Part shown: positions 24,818-33,731 of the stretch, piece after piece
Layout of the letters: the number at the start of each line of letters is the position of its first letter
How positions within the stretch are numbered: the first letter of the stretch is position 1
Assembly: GCF_014654205.1 (NCBI RefSeq)
Contig: NZ_BNAW01000032.1
Span: 28,932-92,931, forward strand
Source: Amycolatopsis bullii
GTDB lineage: Bacteria > Actinomycetota > Actinomycetes > Mycobacteriales > Pseudonocardiaceae
Direction: 5' to 3'
DNA: 64,000 bases
Notes under the pieces: generated by a model
The model's database searches: none
What the model was told of the DNA's origin: nothing
What the model saw: the letters and a program-made list of their open reading frames with translations, nothing else
Position numbers and translations under genes: made by a program

Positions 24818-25672
24818 GTGGTGGCCGAAATTTCCAGCCTGCTGGAGCCGATCACCGAATTTCGTCCCGGCCGCCCGCTGGTCCTGTTTCTGCCGGGAAT
24901 GAGCGGCAACAAACGGCAATGGGACTTCGTGATCCGCCGGCTGGACGGCGTCGACGCCGATCTCGCGTACGGCGCCCCGGTGCTGGCGCACGCGGCGTTC
25001 GGCAACACGCGCCCCACGGTCTCCCAGCTGGGCGAGGCGATCGCCGCGGAGCTGACGGCGGCCGGCCGCGACCGCGTGACGGTGGTGTCCCACTCGGTCG
25101 GCGCGTTCGTGGCCCTGGTCATCGCCCACGAGCTGCCGTCGGCGGTGCGGTCGGCGGTCCTGGCCAACGGCGGCCTGTCGAGCGTGGCCCGGTTCATCGA
25201 CCGGCCCCTGCGCCGGGTGCCCGGCACCACGACGTCGCGCCTGTCCTACCTGCGGTTGTTCGCGCTGGTCGGCACCCCGGTGCCGCCGGTGGTGAAACGG
25301 GCGATAGCCAGCCGCGAGTGGTCGAGCAGGCTGCTGGTCGGGCGCCGGCTGGTCTCGCGGCCGGCGCTGGCGTCCCGCGAGGCCCGCGACTCCCTGATGG
25401 AGGAGGCGGGCAACGCGCAGACGATCGCGGGACTCTGGCAGAACCGCCACTACTGGCGCGAATTCGAGCGCACGGCCGCCGGAATCCCGGCCAAGGTGCT
25501 CTTCCTGGTCGGCGGCCTGGACCCGATGACGAGCGTCGCCGACACGGGGGTCATGGCGGATCTGCTGCCGGACGCGGAAATCCGGGTGCTGCCGGGGGTG
25601 GGCCACGCGGCGCCGCTGGAGGCGCCGGACGTCGTGGCCGCGGCGGTCGAGGACGCACTGGCGGTCACCTAG
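24818..25672 (+). CDS. Alpha/beta-hydrolase
   Basis: A 284-residue cytoplasmic hydrolase. The strand-turn-helix nucleophile motif is SHSVGA, oxyanion region LFLPGMSGN, then GGLDPMTS (acid) and GVGHAAPLEAP (catalytic His). The lid region between is rich in arginine. The substrate is probably an ester or lipid, given the neighbouring cyclopropane synthase, but this is inference. GTG 24818 has GGCGAGGAGG just upstream. It sits 28 bases after the membrane gene and 47 before a DUF72 gene in the same direction. Confidence 0.85.
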   Translation: MVAEISSLLEPITEFRPGRPLVLFLPGMSGNKRQWDFVIRRLDGVDADLAYGAPVLAHAAFGNTRPTVSQLGEAIAAELTAAGRDRVTVVSHSVGAFVALVIAHELPSAVRSAVLANGGLSSVARFIDRPLRRVPGTTTSRLSYLRLFALVGTPVPPVVKRAIASREWSSRLLVGRRLVSRPALASREARDSLMEEAGNAQTIAGLWQNRHYWREFERTAAGIPAKVLFLVGGLDPMTSVADTGVMADLLPDAEIRVLPGVGHAAPLEAPDVVAAAVEDALAVT

Positions 25673-25719
25673 GCACGCCCGGGGTAGGTTCACCCACGGA
25701 CCCGAGGGGAGCTGGCAGA

Positions 25720-26571
25720 GTGGCACGTCTGCACGTCGGCTGCGCGATGTGGACCCACAAGGCGTGGGCCGGCCGGTTCGTGCCGTCGGCGCTGCCGGCC
25801 AAGGAGCGGCTGCGCGCCTACGCGGGCTGGTGCAATGCGGTCGAAGGCAACACGACGTTCTACGCGACCCCCGCCCGCGAGACCGTCGCGGGCTGGGCGC
25901 AGCAGACCGGACCCGATTTCCGGTTCGTGGTCAAGGTGCCCAAGGTCGTCACGCACGAGCGCCGGTTCGCCGGGGTCGAGGTTGAGATGCGGGCGTTCCT
26001 GGACGCGCTCGAACCGCTCGGCGAACGGGCGGTCCTGTGGACCCAGCTCCCCGGCTCGTTCGGCCCGCCGGACGTCGATGCCCTCCGCCGGTTCCTGCGC
26101 CGCCTCCCCACCGGCCGCCGGCGCGCGGTGGAGGTGCGGCACCCCGGATTCTTCACCGACGCGGGCGCGGCATCGTCGCTGGAGGCCGCGCTCGCCGACG
26201 CGGACGCGGAGTGGGTGCCGTTCGACACCACGGTGTTCTTCGGGCGGCCGCCGGCCAGCAAAGCCGAACGGGAAACCTGGACCATGAAACCGCGCCTGCC
26301 CCGGCGGACGCGGGCCCTGACCGACCGGCCGATCGTCCGCTACCTGGGCCGCGACTCGGTGGCGGAGACGGTCGAGGGCTGGCAGCCGTGGACCGAGGTG
26401 GTGGCGGGCTGGCTGCGGGAGGGCCGCACGCCGACGGTGTTCGTGCACACGCCCGACAACGCCGACGCACCGGCACTGGCCCGCCGCTTCCACGACGACG
26501 TGCGAGCGCTGGTGCCGGACCTCGACGCGCTGCCGGAGCCGGAACCGATCGAGCCCGCAACTTTGTTCTGA
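25720..26571 (+). CDS. DUF72-family TIM-barrel protein
   Basis: A 283-residue protein of the YecE/DUF72 family: LHVGCAMWTHKAWAG at the start, FYATPARETVAGWAQQTGPDFRFVVKVPK, then VLWTQLPGSFGPPDVDALRRFL and EVRHPGFF. The family has a TIM barrel, no proven general activity, and is often considered nucleotide- or metal-related. Start GTG 25720 follows GAGGGGAGC. It ends 9 bases before a convergent regulator gene. Confidence 0.85.
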   Translation: MARLHVGCAMWTHKAWAGRFVPSALPAKERLRAYAGWCNAVEGNTTFYATPARETVAGWAQQTGPDFRFVVKVPKVVTHERRFAGVEVEMRAFLDALEPLGERAVLWTQLPGSFGPPDVDALRRFLRRLPTGRRRAVEVRHPGFFTDAGAASSLEAALADADAEWVPFDTTVFFGRPPASKAERETWTMKPRLPRRTRALTDRPIVRYLGRDSVAETVEGWQPWTEVVAGWLREGRTPTVFVHTPDNADAPALARRFHDDVRALVPDLDALPEPEPIEPATLF

Positions 26572-26580
26572 GGCCCCGAT

Positions 26581-27270
26581 CTAGCCGGGCGCAGTGGACC
26601 CTGCGGCGCGTGCGTGTTTTTCCGCGGCACGAAGGATGTCGTTGCCGAGTTGTTCGAGGAACGTCCCGGCGGCGGCGAGCCGGGTACCGACGGCGGTGCC
26701 GGCGCCGAAGATGCCGGCGCCGCGCAATGCGGTGGCGGCGAGTCGCTGGTTGGCGTGGACACCGGCCACCGCGGAACGGATGCCCGCGTTCTCGTCGAGG
26801 AAGTAGCGGTGACGCCGGCTGTCGCGGCCGACGCGGATCAGTCCGTGGCGGCGCAGCAGGGTGACCGCGTGCGAGACGGTCGCCGCGCTGACCCGCAGCT
26901 GCTGCGCCAGCTCGGCGGCCGTGTGGCTGCCCGTTTCGGACGTGAACAGGCACGCCAGCACGCCGGCGGCGGTGCGCGGCATGCCGGTGTCGACGAGGGC
27001 TGCGGTGAGTTCGGCGACGAAGGCCGTGGCGGCGCCGGCGCTGACTTCCGGTTTCGCGGGCGGGGCCGGACTGCGCCGGGCGCGGTGGGTGGTCGCGAGC
27101 TGCGCCAGCTCCGCGCGGTAGCGGCCCGGCCCGCCGTTGCGCGCGACCTCGCGGCTCACCGTCGAAGGGGGACGTCCGAGGCTGCGGGCGATTTCGGCGT
27201 AGTCCAGGTTCCGGGCCAGCCCTTCGGCGATCCGCTGCCGGTCGGCGCTGGTCAGCCTGCGTCCTGGCAT
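26581..27270 (-). CDS. Two-HTH transcriptional regulator (IS30-like helix plus GbsR/MarR-type domain)
   Basis: A 229-residue DNA-binding protein. The first 45 residues (LTSADRQRIAEGLARNLDYAEIARSLGRPPSTVSREVARNG) are an IS30/Tra8-like helix-turn-helix. Residues about 100-175 form a second winged helix of the GbsR/MarR type (TAAELAQQLRVSAATVSHAVTLLRRHGLIRV). The C-terminus is helical and Ala-rich. I placed the start at ATG 27270 after GCGGAGGAG. A long dyad (27332-27369) lies 62 bases upstream, suggesting autoregulation and control of the divergent gene. The ligand is unknown. Confidence 0.82.
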   Translation of the reverse strand: MPGRRLTSADRQRIAEGLARNLDYAEIARSLGRPPSTVSREVARNGGPGRYRAELAQLATTHRARRSPAPPAKPEVSAGAATAFVAELTAALVDTGMPRTAAGVLACLFTSETGSHTAAELAQQLRVSAATVSHAVTLLRRHGLIRVGRDSRRHRYFLDENAGIRSAVAGVHANQRLAATALRGAGIFGAGTAVGTRLAAAGTFLEQLGNDILRAAEKHARAAGSTAPG

Positions 27271-27331
27271 TCCGGCAGGCTCCTCCGCTCCGGGGGTGGG
27301 TGCGGCCAGTATGGGGGCCGCTCGTCGATCT

Positions 27332-27369
27332 TTGCAACGAACGTGCATTAGCCGTCACGGTCGTTGCAA
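27332..27369. promoter_or_regulatory. 38-bp operator-like dyad between divergent genes
   Basis: Left arm TTGCAACGAACGTG (27332-27345) and right arm CACGGTCGTTGCAA (27356-27369) are complementary at 13 of 14 positions, with a 10-bp spacer. It lies between the two-HTH regulator and the divergent TIM-barrel gene, and is much longer and more exact than expected by chance. Confidence 0.75.
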
Positions 27370-27457
27370 CGACTACTACCGGCGTGAACTGCGCAAACGA
27401 TGTCGACTGGGAATTCCTTCGTTGACCGTGGTTTTGCCGCGTACTAAATGTTCCGGG

Positions 27458-28447
27458 ATGAGAGCTCGAGGAATCACGTACGACACCGGCTTCAGCCCGG
27501 GTGGCAAATGTTCGCGGCCCGTGTTCGACGCGGAGGCGGTGCGGCGGGAGATCCGCGTCATCGCCGAGGACCTGCACTGCGACGCGGTCCGGATCACCGG
27601 CGGCGACCCCGAGCGGCTGGCCGTGGCGGCCCGGCACGCCGCCGACGCCGGGCTGGAGGTCTGGTTCTCGCCGTTCCCCTGTGAGCTGCCCGCGGCGGAA
27701 CTGGTGCCGTACTTCGCCGACTGTGCGGACCGCGCCGAGGAAGCGGGGGCGGAGGTGTTCGTCACCGGCTGCGAGCTGAGCCTGTTCACCCCCGGTTTCT
27801 TCCCCGGCCGCGACAGTTTCGCCAGGATCGAAGCCCTGGCCGGTGGCGCGCCCGAGGCGCTGGCCGAGGTCGCCGCGGCGTCCGCGAAGCTGAACCCGGT
27901 GCTGGCCGCCGTCGCGGCCGCGGTGCGCACCCGGTTCCGCGGCAAGCTCACCTACGCCTCCGGGACCTGGGAGCAGATCGACTGGACGCCGTTCGACATC
28001 GTGAGCGCCGACGCCTACGGCGATCCCGGGGACGCCTTCCGCCAGGGCCTGCGCGAATACGCCCGGCACGGAAAGCCGCTGGCGGCCACCGAGTTCGGCT
28101 GCTGCACCTACCGGGGAGCGGCCGAGCGTGGCGGCCTGGGCTGGCTGGGCGTCGTCGATCACGACGCCGATCCGCCGCACGTCACCGGAGAGTACGTTCG
28201 CGACGAGGAGGAACAGGCCCGCTACCTGCGCGAGATGATCGCGCTCTTCGACGAGGAAGGCGTGGACACGGCGTTCTGGTTCACCTTCGCCGGCTACGAA
28301 TACCCCCACCACCCCGACCCGCGCTTCGACCTCGACCTGGCCTCTTACGGAGTCTGCAAGCTGATGCCCGACGGCAGCCTCGCGCCCAAGCGGTCCTTCC
28401 ACGCCATGGCCGGGGCATACCGGCGAGGCCGGCCGGTCACCGGCTGA
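27458..28447 (+). CDS. Glycoside-hydrolase-like TIM-barrel protein, annotated in relatives as abortive-infection protein
   Basis: A 329-residue cytoplasmic protein beginning MRARGITYDTGFSPGGKCSRPVFD. It has TIM-barrel-like segments, including VWFSPFPCELP, FVTGCELSLFTPGF, LTYASGTWEQIDW, ATEFGCCTYRG (Glu in the position of a retaining-glycosidase acid) and FWFTFAGYEYP. From memory, relatives in actinomycetes are named abortive (phage) infection protein or hypothetical protein, without experimental proof that I know of. ATG 27458 is the first start giving the family N-terminus. TTGACC at 27422 could be part of a promoter, but the match to a -10 is weak. The upstream 38-bp dyad suggests control by the divergent regulator. 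Confidence 0.72.
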   Translation: MRARGITYDTGFSPGGKCSRPVFDAEAVRREIRVIAEDLHCDAVRITGGDPERLAVAARHAADAGLEVWFSPFPCELPAAELVPYFADCADRAEEAGAEVFVTGCELSLFTPGFFPGRDSFARIEALAGGAPEALAEVAAASAKLNPVLAAVAAAVRTRFRGKLTYASGTWEQIDWTPFDIVSADAYGDPGDAFRQGLREYARHGKPLAATEFGCCTYRGAAERGGLGWLGVVDHDADPPHVTGEYVRDEEEQARYLREMIALFDEEGVDTAFWFTFAGYEYPHHPDPRFDLDLASYGVCKLMPDGSLAPKRSFHAMAGAYRRGRPVTG

Positions 28448-28493
28448 TCCGACGCACCCGCCGTCCGCCGTCCCGGCGGTATCGTGCCGGATC

Positions 28494-28850
28494 ATGACGG
28501 TCGATCCCCTGCAGCCGTACGGCCCGCTGATCGGCACGCAGCTCCGGCTGCTCACCTGGAACGTCTGGGGCCGCTTCGGGCCGTGGGAGCAACGGCAAGC
28601 CGGCATCTCCGCCCGACCCCGCCGGCCACGCGGGCAGCGCGGTCCGGGTCGACATCGACGGCCCGCGCGGCCCGGTCCGGCTGGTCAACGTCATGCTGGA
28701 CTGGCCGTTGCACCACACCGACGTCCGGCAGGCACAGGTCACCGAACTCGCACGGCGGGTGCGTGAACTGGGCCGCGGCCCGCGACGAGGGACGCGAAGA
28801 GGTGAACGGGTGCGGCCACGGGTATCGGTTCCGCTCGGCCGGACCGATTC
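28494..28850 (+). pseudogene. Remnant of an endonuclease/exonuclease/phosphatase-family gene
   Basis: The start (MTVDPLQPYGPLIGTQLRLLTWNVWGRF) is the classic opening strand of this family. After GPWEQRQ the reading frame changes, and the similarity resumes in the +1 frame with HAGSAVRVDIDGPRGPVRLVNVMLDWPLHHTDVRQAQ. The middle catalytic part (LQE motif and following) is missing, so a deletion plus frameshift seems likely. A normal member has about 250-300 residues. Not expected to be functional. Confidence 0.7.
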
Positions 28851-28870
28851 CGCCACCGGGACCTGCAACG

Positions 28871-30301
28871 TCACCTGGTCAGTCGAGGTTTGCCCGGCTG
28901 GTAGAGCCAGGTCTGGAAGAACGAGTCGAGGTTCCGGCCGGTCAGCCGCTCGACGAACTGGATGAACTGCCGGGTCGAGACGGTGCCGTACCGGTTCGCC
29001 GCCGGCCACTGCTTCAGCACGTCGAAGAAGGCGCGGTCGCCGATCTTCGTGCGCAGCGCCTGCAGCGCCATCGCGCCGCGGTTGTAGACCAGGTCGTCGA
29101 AGATGTGGTCACGTCCGGGGTCGGCGACCTTGCCGCTCCAGTCCTTCTCGTCGGCGTAGGCCTTCGCGAAGGTCTCCTGCACCGGGACGTTGTTGAACTT
29201 CTCCTGGTAGAGCCACTCCGAGTAGGTCGCGAATCCTTCGTTGAGCCAGATATCCGACCAGTGCACCGGCGTGAGGCTGTCGCCGAACCACTGGTGGCCG
29301 AGTTCGTGGGCGAGCAGGTCGCCGTCGACGTCGCTGGTGTCCTGGTCGTAGACCGGCCGGCTCTGCGTCTCGAGGGCGTAGCCGACGCCGACGTCGGCGA
29401 GGATGCCGCCGGTCGAGTCGAACGGGTATTGCCCGTACATCGACGATTCCCACTGGACGATCTGCGCCGTGGTTTCGTTGAACACCTTGCCCTGACCGGG
29501 TTCGGTGTCGATCGACTGGCCGATCGCGGTGATGTTCGGCAGACCGCCGGCCGCCACACCGCGGGTCACGTCGTAGTTCCCGATCGCGAGCATGCTCAGC
29601 TCGCTGGCCATCGGCCGGTTCATGGACCAGCGGAAGGTGGTCTGGTGATCGTGCGTGGTGGTGGGCCCGGGTTCGCCGTTGGCCAGCACGGTGAGCCCGG
29701 CCGGCACGGTGATGGTCTGGGTGTAGGTGGCTTTGTCGTCGGTGGTGTCGTTCACCGGGTAGTAGGTCGCCGCGCCGATCGGCTGGTTGAGCGCGACCGC
29801 GCCGTCCTTGGTGGCGACCCAGCCGGAGACGCCCAGCGCGGGGTCGTCGATCTTCTGCGGGACACCGGCGTAGGAAACCGAGACGACGAACGGGCTACCC
29901 TTCCGCAGCCCGTACGGCGGGGTGATCACCAGCTCCTGGGCGCCGCTGCGGGTGAAGGCGGCGTTCCGGCCGTTCACCGAGAGCTTGCTGATCGTCAGCG
30001 GTCCCTGGAAATCCAGGTCGAACCGCGAGAGATCCTGGGTGGCCGTGGCGAAAATCGTCGTGGTCGCGTCGATGGCCCCGGTACCGGGGCTGAACGCCAG
30101 CCGGATGTCGTAGTGGCCGACGTCGTAGCCGCCGTTGCCCATGTCGGGGAAGTACGGATCCCCGGCGCCGGGCGCACCGGGGGAGAACCGCGGCGCTTGC
30201 GCCGTCGCCGCACCCGCTGCCGTGCCCGTCGCGGCCAGCAGGCCCACGGTGAAGGCGGAGATGACCAGCAGGTGGCCACGGCCCAGGGTTGCGCCTCGCA
30301 T
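28871..30301 (-). CDS. Secreted M1-family metallopeptidase (aminopeptidase)
   Basis: A 476-residue exported zinc peptidase. The signal peptide covers about residues 1-33 (LLVISAFTVGLLAATGTAAGAATA). An N-terminal beta domain (about 45-240) precedes the catalytic domain with HELGH at residues 332-336 and the downstream NEGFATYSEW glutamate 18-19 residues later, the normal gluzincin arrangement. The start ATG 30301 has GAGGAGGACC upstream. Length fits the short secreted M1 group without the C-terminal HEAT domain. It should remove N-terminal residues from peptides outside the cell. Confidence 0.93.
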   Translation of the reverse strand: MRGATLGRGHLLVISAFTVGLLAATGTAAGAATAQAPRFSPGAPGAGDPYFPDMGNGGYDVGHYDIRLAFSPGTGAIDATTTIFATATQDLSRFDLDFQGPLTISKLSVNGRNAAFTRSGAQELVITPPYGLRKGSPFVVSVSYAGVPQKIDDPALGVSGWVATKDGAVALNQPIGAATYYPVNDTTDDKATYTQTITVPAGLTVLANGEPGPTTTHDHQTTFRWSMNRPMASELSMLAIGNYDVTRGVAAGGLPNITAIGQSIDTEPGQGKVFNETTAQIVQWESSMYGQYPFDSTGGILADVGVGYALETQSRPVYDQDTSDVDGDLLAHELGHQWFGDSLTPVHWSDIWLNEGFATYSEWLYQEKFNNVPVQETFAKAYADEKDWSGKVADPGRDHIFDDLVYNRGAMALQALRTKIGDRAFFDVLKQWPAANRYGTVSTRQFIQFVERLTGRNLDSFFQTWLYQPGKPRLTR

Positions 30302-30489
30302 CGGTCCTCCTCGGCAAGCATCGACGCTGAAGAGTAGGTCCGACCCGACACCCGGATCAACCCTGTTGCGGCAGGTCAGACGTCCGGTTCGGGCGGTTGG
30401 TGGCCGGTCGTACCACTCGGGTTCCGCGGAGCGGTCAGCACGTCCTGACCTTGCCGTCCGGCACGACGTACGGCTCGAGGGCGTAGCCG

Positions 30490-30918
30490 GTGATTCCCGT
30501 GGCATTGTCACGCAGTGCACTGGCGAGCACCGGGGCCGCGGTGGGGACCACCGCGGCTGCCCCCACCGTCGCCCTGGCCTTGTCGGCGGGCGAGGCGTTC
30601 TCTTCGCTCGAGCTGAGCACCCTGTTCGTGCTGAGGGTCGCCGAGGTCCACGGGGTCCGGCTGGACGAGATCGAGCGCCGGCGAACGCTGGTCATGGGGA
30701 TCCTGCTCGGCCAGTCGGGTTCCTCGATCATCGTCGGCAAGATCGCCGAGCGCACCGGTCAGCACTGGGCCCGCCAGCTCGCCCGGGTGGCTCCGTTCGG
30801 CATCGTCGCGGCGGTCGGTGGTGGCGCCAACGCTGCTGTCGCCGCACTGGCCGTCCGAGCGGCCCGGCGCGCGTTCGGTCCTGCGCCGCAGTCATGGCCC
30901 GAGACAGCGCTGCCGTGA
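30490..30918 (+). pseudogene. Internally deleted EcsC-like gene remnant
   Basis: A 142-codon reading frame without a clear ribosome-binding site. It carries EcsC-like pieces: AEVHGVRLDEIERRRTLVMGILLGQSG, IAERTGQHWARQL, and then directly the C-terminal segment VAPFGIVAAVGGGANAAVAALAVRAARRAFGPAP. The region normally between the last two is missing. The opposite strand at 30435-30520 seems to hold the tail of yet another gene (ITGYALEPYVVPDGKVRTC), so this appears to be a rearrangement junction. EcsC assignment is from memory of the family texture. The 188-bp stretch 30302-30489 holds the M1 promoter side and nothing else I can support. Confidence 0.5.
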
Positions 30919-30930
30919 TGGACTGCCCCG

Positions 30931-31680
30931 ATGGTTTCCCACTACACCAAGACCGACCGATTCCGCGGTGCTCGGATCCACCTCTGCGACCTCGCGGACC
31001 TCGAAATCCGCGATTGCGAGGTGAGCGGCCTGAAGATCGTCGACTGCTACGGCCGCGACATCTCCTTGGGCGGTGACTTCGAGCGCGTCGTCGTCAACGA
31101 CGTCGACGTGACCGCTTACGTCGAGGCCGAGCTCGACCGCCGGCACCCCGCGCGGGCGCTGGCGCGAAACGCGGCCTCACCCGAGGACTACCGGGCGGCC
31201 TGGGACGTGATCGAGGCCCTGTGGGGCGCGACGATCGACCGGGCGAAGCGGCTACCCGAGGCCAAGCTGCACGAGCAGGTCGACGGCGAGTGGTCGTTCG
31301 TCGAGACCCAACGGCACCTGCTGTTCGCCTCCGATGCCTGGCTCGGCAACGCCGTCCTCGAGGAGGAAGCGCCGTACCACCCGCTGGGCCTCCCCGCCGG
31401 GGGAACACCGCCGGACGAGGCGGCGAAGCTCGGCCTCACCCTCGAAGCCACCCCGACGCTCGACGAAGTGCTCGCACCGCGGCTCGCGCGCATGGCAACG
31501 ATGCGGCGCGTCGTCGACGGGCTCACGGCGGCCGAACTCGACCGGGTGTGCGCGCGCAAGCCGGCCGACATGTATCCCGACCAGGAGTACGTCCCGCGCC
31601 GCTGCCTCAAGGTGGTGCTGAAGGAAGAAGCCGAACACCACCGGTACGCGGTACGCGACCTCGCGGTGCTCGAGGCCTGA
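30931..31680 (+). CDS. DinB-fold protein with a pentapeptide-like N-terminus
   Basis: A 249-residue soluble protein. The first about 55 residues (FRGARIHLCDLADLEIRDCEVSGLKIVDC) have a five-residue periodicity like pentapeptide repeats. The rest is a DinB/DUF664-type helical bundle: W/EVIEALWGATIDRAKRLPE, EGEWSFVETQRHLLFASDAWL (histidine metal ligand) and LKEEAEHHRYAVRDLAVLEA (HH pair). Members of the DinB superfamily bind a divalent metal through three histidines; several are thiol-transferases. ATG 30931 begins the similarity. It converges on the anti-sigma-like gene with an 11-bp gap. Confidence 0.82.
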   Translation: MVSHYTKTDRFRGARIHLCDLADLEIRDCEVSGLKIVDCYGRDISLGGDFERVVVNDVDVTAYVEAELDRRHPARALARNAASPEDYRAAWDVIEALWGATIDRAKRLPEAKLHEQVDGEWSFVETQRHLLFASDAWLGNAVLEEEAPYHPLGLPAGGTPPDEAAKLGLTLEATPTLDEVLAPRLARMATMRRVVDGLTAAELDRVCARKPADMYPDQEYVPRRCLKVVLKEEAEHHRYAVRDLAVLEA

Positions 31681-31691
31681 CGCGGTGCCCT

Positions 31692-32108
31692 CTACCCGGA
31701 AGCCGCGCCGGTGAGGTCGAGTTCGGCCCAGACGGTCTTCCCGGTGGGACGCTGCCACTGACCCCACGAGACGCTCATGCCGGCGACGAGCTTGAGCCCG
31801 TGCCCGCCTTCGGCCGAGGGCGGCCGCGGGCAAGCGGGGTCCACGCACGTGTCGTCGACCTCCACGGAGAGCCAGTTGCGTTTGCGCAGCAGGCGGACCT
31901 GGCGGGGTGGACTGCCGTGCCGGAGCGCGTTCGACGTCAGCTCGTCGACCACCAGGAGCGCCTCGACCCGCTGCTCTTCGGGCAGGTCCTGCAGCAGCCG
32001 ATCGGCCCAGGCCCGCACCCTGGCCAGCTCGGCAAGATCATCGGCGACTTCGAGCGCGACCACACGCAACGAGTCGTCCACCTGGGGCGTCTGCTGTTCG
32101 GTGGGCAT
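31692..32108 (-). CDS. RsbW-like ATP-binding protein (anti-sigma-factor kinase family)
   Basis: A 138-residue HATPase_c-fold protein. The N box is ELTSNALRHG, the G1 box VDDTC and the G2-type loop GHGLKLVAG. These proteins act as serine kinases on anti-anti-sigma partners or as simple regulatory ATPases, and are abundant in actinomycetes. No anti-anti-sigma gene is adjacent. Start ATG 32108 has GAAGGGCC upstream. Confidence 0.88.
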   Translation of the reverse strand: MPTEQQTPQVDDSLRVVALEVADDLAELARVRAWADRLLQDLPEEQRVEALLVVDELTSNALRHGSPPRQVRLLRKRNWLSVEVDDTCVDPACPRPPSAEGGHGLKLVAGMSVSWGQWQRPTGKTVWAELDLTGAASG

Positions 32109-32312
32109 CGGGGAGGCCCTTCCTGGTCCGCGACTCCGCGTTCGTAGTGCGTGGAGTCGATGTTGGACCCGTGGTTACCCAGAGATCGCGACACTGAACC
32201 TGCTGACGGCGTGGTGGCCCCGTTCAGGTTGCCCGTTCGAGCAGTGAGCGAGTGCTCCATGACTGCCCGTACGCTGGCGGACGGTCAGTGATTGCTGCGC
32301 GATCGTGGTCGA

Positions 32313-33602
32313 GTGGCCGCACATGAGCACGAGGCTCGCAGGTGCAACCCACGGCCGGCAAAGCAGCCGATCGAGCCGCCGGCAGTGGTGCACCGGCTGG
32401 TGCGGCTGCAGCAAACCGCCGGCAACCGGGCGGTCGCTGCGCTCGCGCTGCAGCGGGACCCGGAGTCGCCGGGTCTCCCCGCGCCGCCGCGTCCCGTGGT
32501 TCCAGCGGTGCCCGATCCAGTGGCGATCACTCCGCTGCCGGCCGGAGCCCTGCGAGTCGCGGCACTTCCCCGGACACGCTTCAGCGGACTTGCCACGGTG
32601 ACGGAGTTCGCGGAGGCATTGGCCGCGCAATACAGCCGCCGGGTAGCGCAAGGCGACCTCGTCGAGCAGCGCCGCAACGTCGCGGAACGCCGGACCGGAC
32701 GGTCACTGGCGGCACAGCCCGGCATCCCGGGGGAGAGCAGAGAGGAGCGACGACGGCGAATTTCCCGGGAGGCGCAAGCCGCGCGGAACACGATCCCCAC
32801 CCCGGCGCGCGGGGATGACGCGGCCTGGAAACGGCTGCGCGAGGACTATCGGACACACATGCTCAAAGATCTGACCGAGGATTGGGACCAGCACATCGCG
32901 GCTGCGGAGGCGCAGAGTATGCCCGCCCACACGCTCGCGAACACCTGGATGGTCAACCGGAACCAGGAGCTGCTCTTCCGGCTGGTCCAGCCTTCCCGGC
33001 CGCCCGGAAGCCTGGACATGTGGACACATTTCCGGGTCATGTCACCGGCGCAGGAAGAGGCGGCCTTCGGAACCCGGGCCTCCACGGATTACGACCCATG
33101 GGATTTGCAAATCCGGCCTCGTCCGCGCGGTGCCCAGTTCGTCACCGAGCGGACTGCACAATTCCTCATGGCTCTCCGCAGCCGGTTCTCGGACGTCCGG
33201 TGGACCACGCGCGTCGGACACGGTTCGCCTGGCTTCGTGAACCGCGGCTTGTCCCTCGACCTGTACCTCACCGGCGAACGCGGCGCGAACGTGCCTCTTC
33301 CCGGGCTCCGCGGCGACACGTTCTGGGTTCGCGGGCAGGTGGTCGAACTGTTCAACGCGATGGACGAAGCCGCAGAAGAGACAGACTTCAGGTTCGCGGC
33401 GTTGTACAACGACTTCTCAGCAGCCAACGCGGCCAACAACGTGCTGCGGCGAGGCAGGGTGGGATTCGCCGGAAACGTCAGCGGCGGAGGGAGCCTCAAC
33501 TACCACGGAGGAGGGAATCGGCTGCACGTCCACGTCGACCTGGTCCCCGGGGAACTCGTCGTGCTGACCCGTCAGGGCGCCCGCAGGCAGGGCGCCCGAT
33601 AA
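32313..33602 (+). CDS. Protein with an eCIS-cargo-type leader motif and a C-terminal putative metal-binding domain
   Basis: A 429-residue protein without a signal peptide. Residues 32-41 are LQQTAGNRAV, followed by ALALQR. This Leu-Gln-x-x-Ala-Gly-Asn motif is known near the N-terminus of proteins linked to extracellular contractile injection systems (eCIS). The next about 150 residues are low in hydrophobicity and Arg-rich. The C-terminal domain (about 200-415) includes HGSPGFVNRGLSLDLYL and LHVHVDL at residues 404-410; the HxH and Asp pattern recalls M15-like metallopeptidases, though I cannot make a firm match. Start: GTG 32313 chosen; TTG 32292 is in frame. No eCIS structural gene is in the window. 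Could be an injected effector. Confidence 0.62.
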   Translation: MAAHEHEARRCNPRPAKQPIEPPAVVHRLVRLQQTAGNRAVAALALQRDPESPGLPAPPRPVVPAVPDPVAITPLPAGALRVAALPRTRFSGLATVTEFAEALAAQYSRRVAQGDLVEQRRNVAERRTGRSLAAQPGIPGESREERRRRISREAQAARNTIPTPARGDDAAWKRLREDYRTHMLKDLTEDWDQHIAAAEAQSMPAHTLANTWMVNRNQELLFRLVQPSRPPGSLDMWTHFRVMSPAQEEAAFGTRASTDYDPWDLQIRPRPRGAQFVTERTAQFLMALRSRFSDVRWTTRVGHGSPGFVNRGLSLDLYLTGERGANVPLPGLRGDTFWVRGQVVELFNAMDEAAEETDFRFAALYNDFSAANAANNVLRRGRVGFAGNVSGGGSLNYHGGGNRLHVHVDLVPGELVVLTRQGARRQGAR

Positions 33603-33731
33603 CCGTTTACTTTGCTTCGTAACCGGTGCGTCCAGACCCGTACAACTGCGAAGGGTCCGGGTGTCGGCTTCGGGAGACGTCCACCGACGACGGCACGCCG
33701 ACGCGGGCGGACAGTGCGTGCTCGACTCAGG

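Noticed and set aside
32313..33602. A full contractile injection system or type VI secretion locus
   Set aside because: Only one protein with a leader-like motif is present; there are no sheath, tube, spike or baseplate genes.
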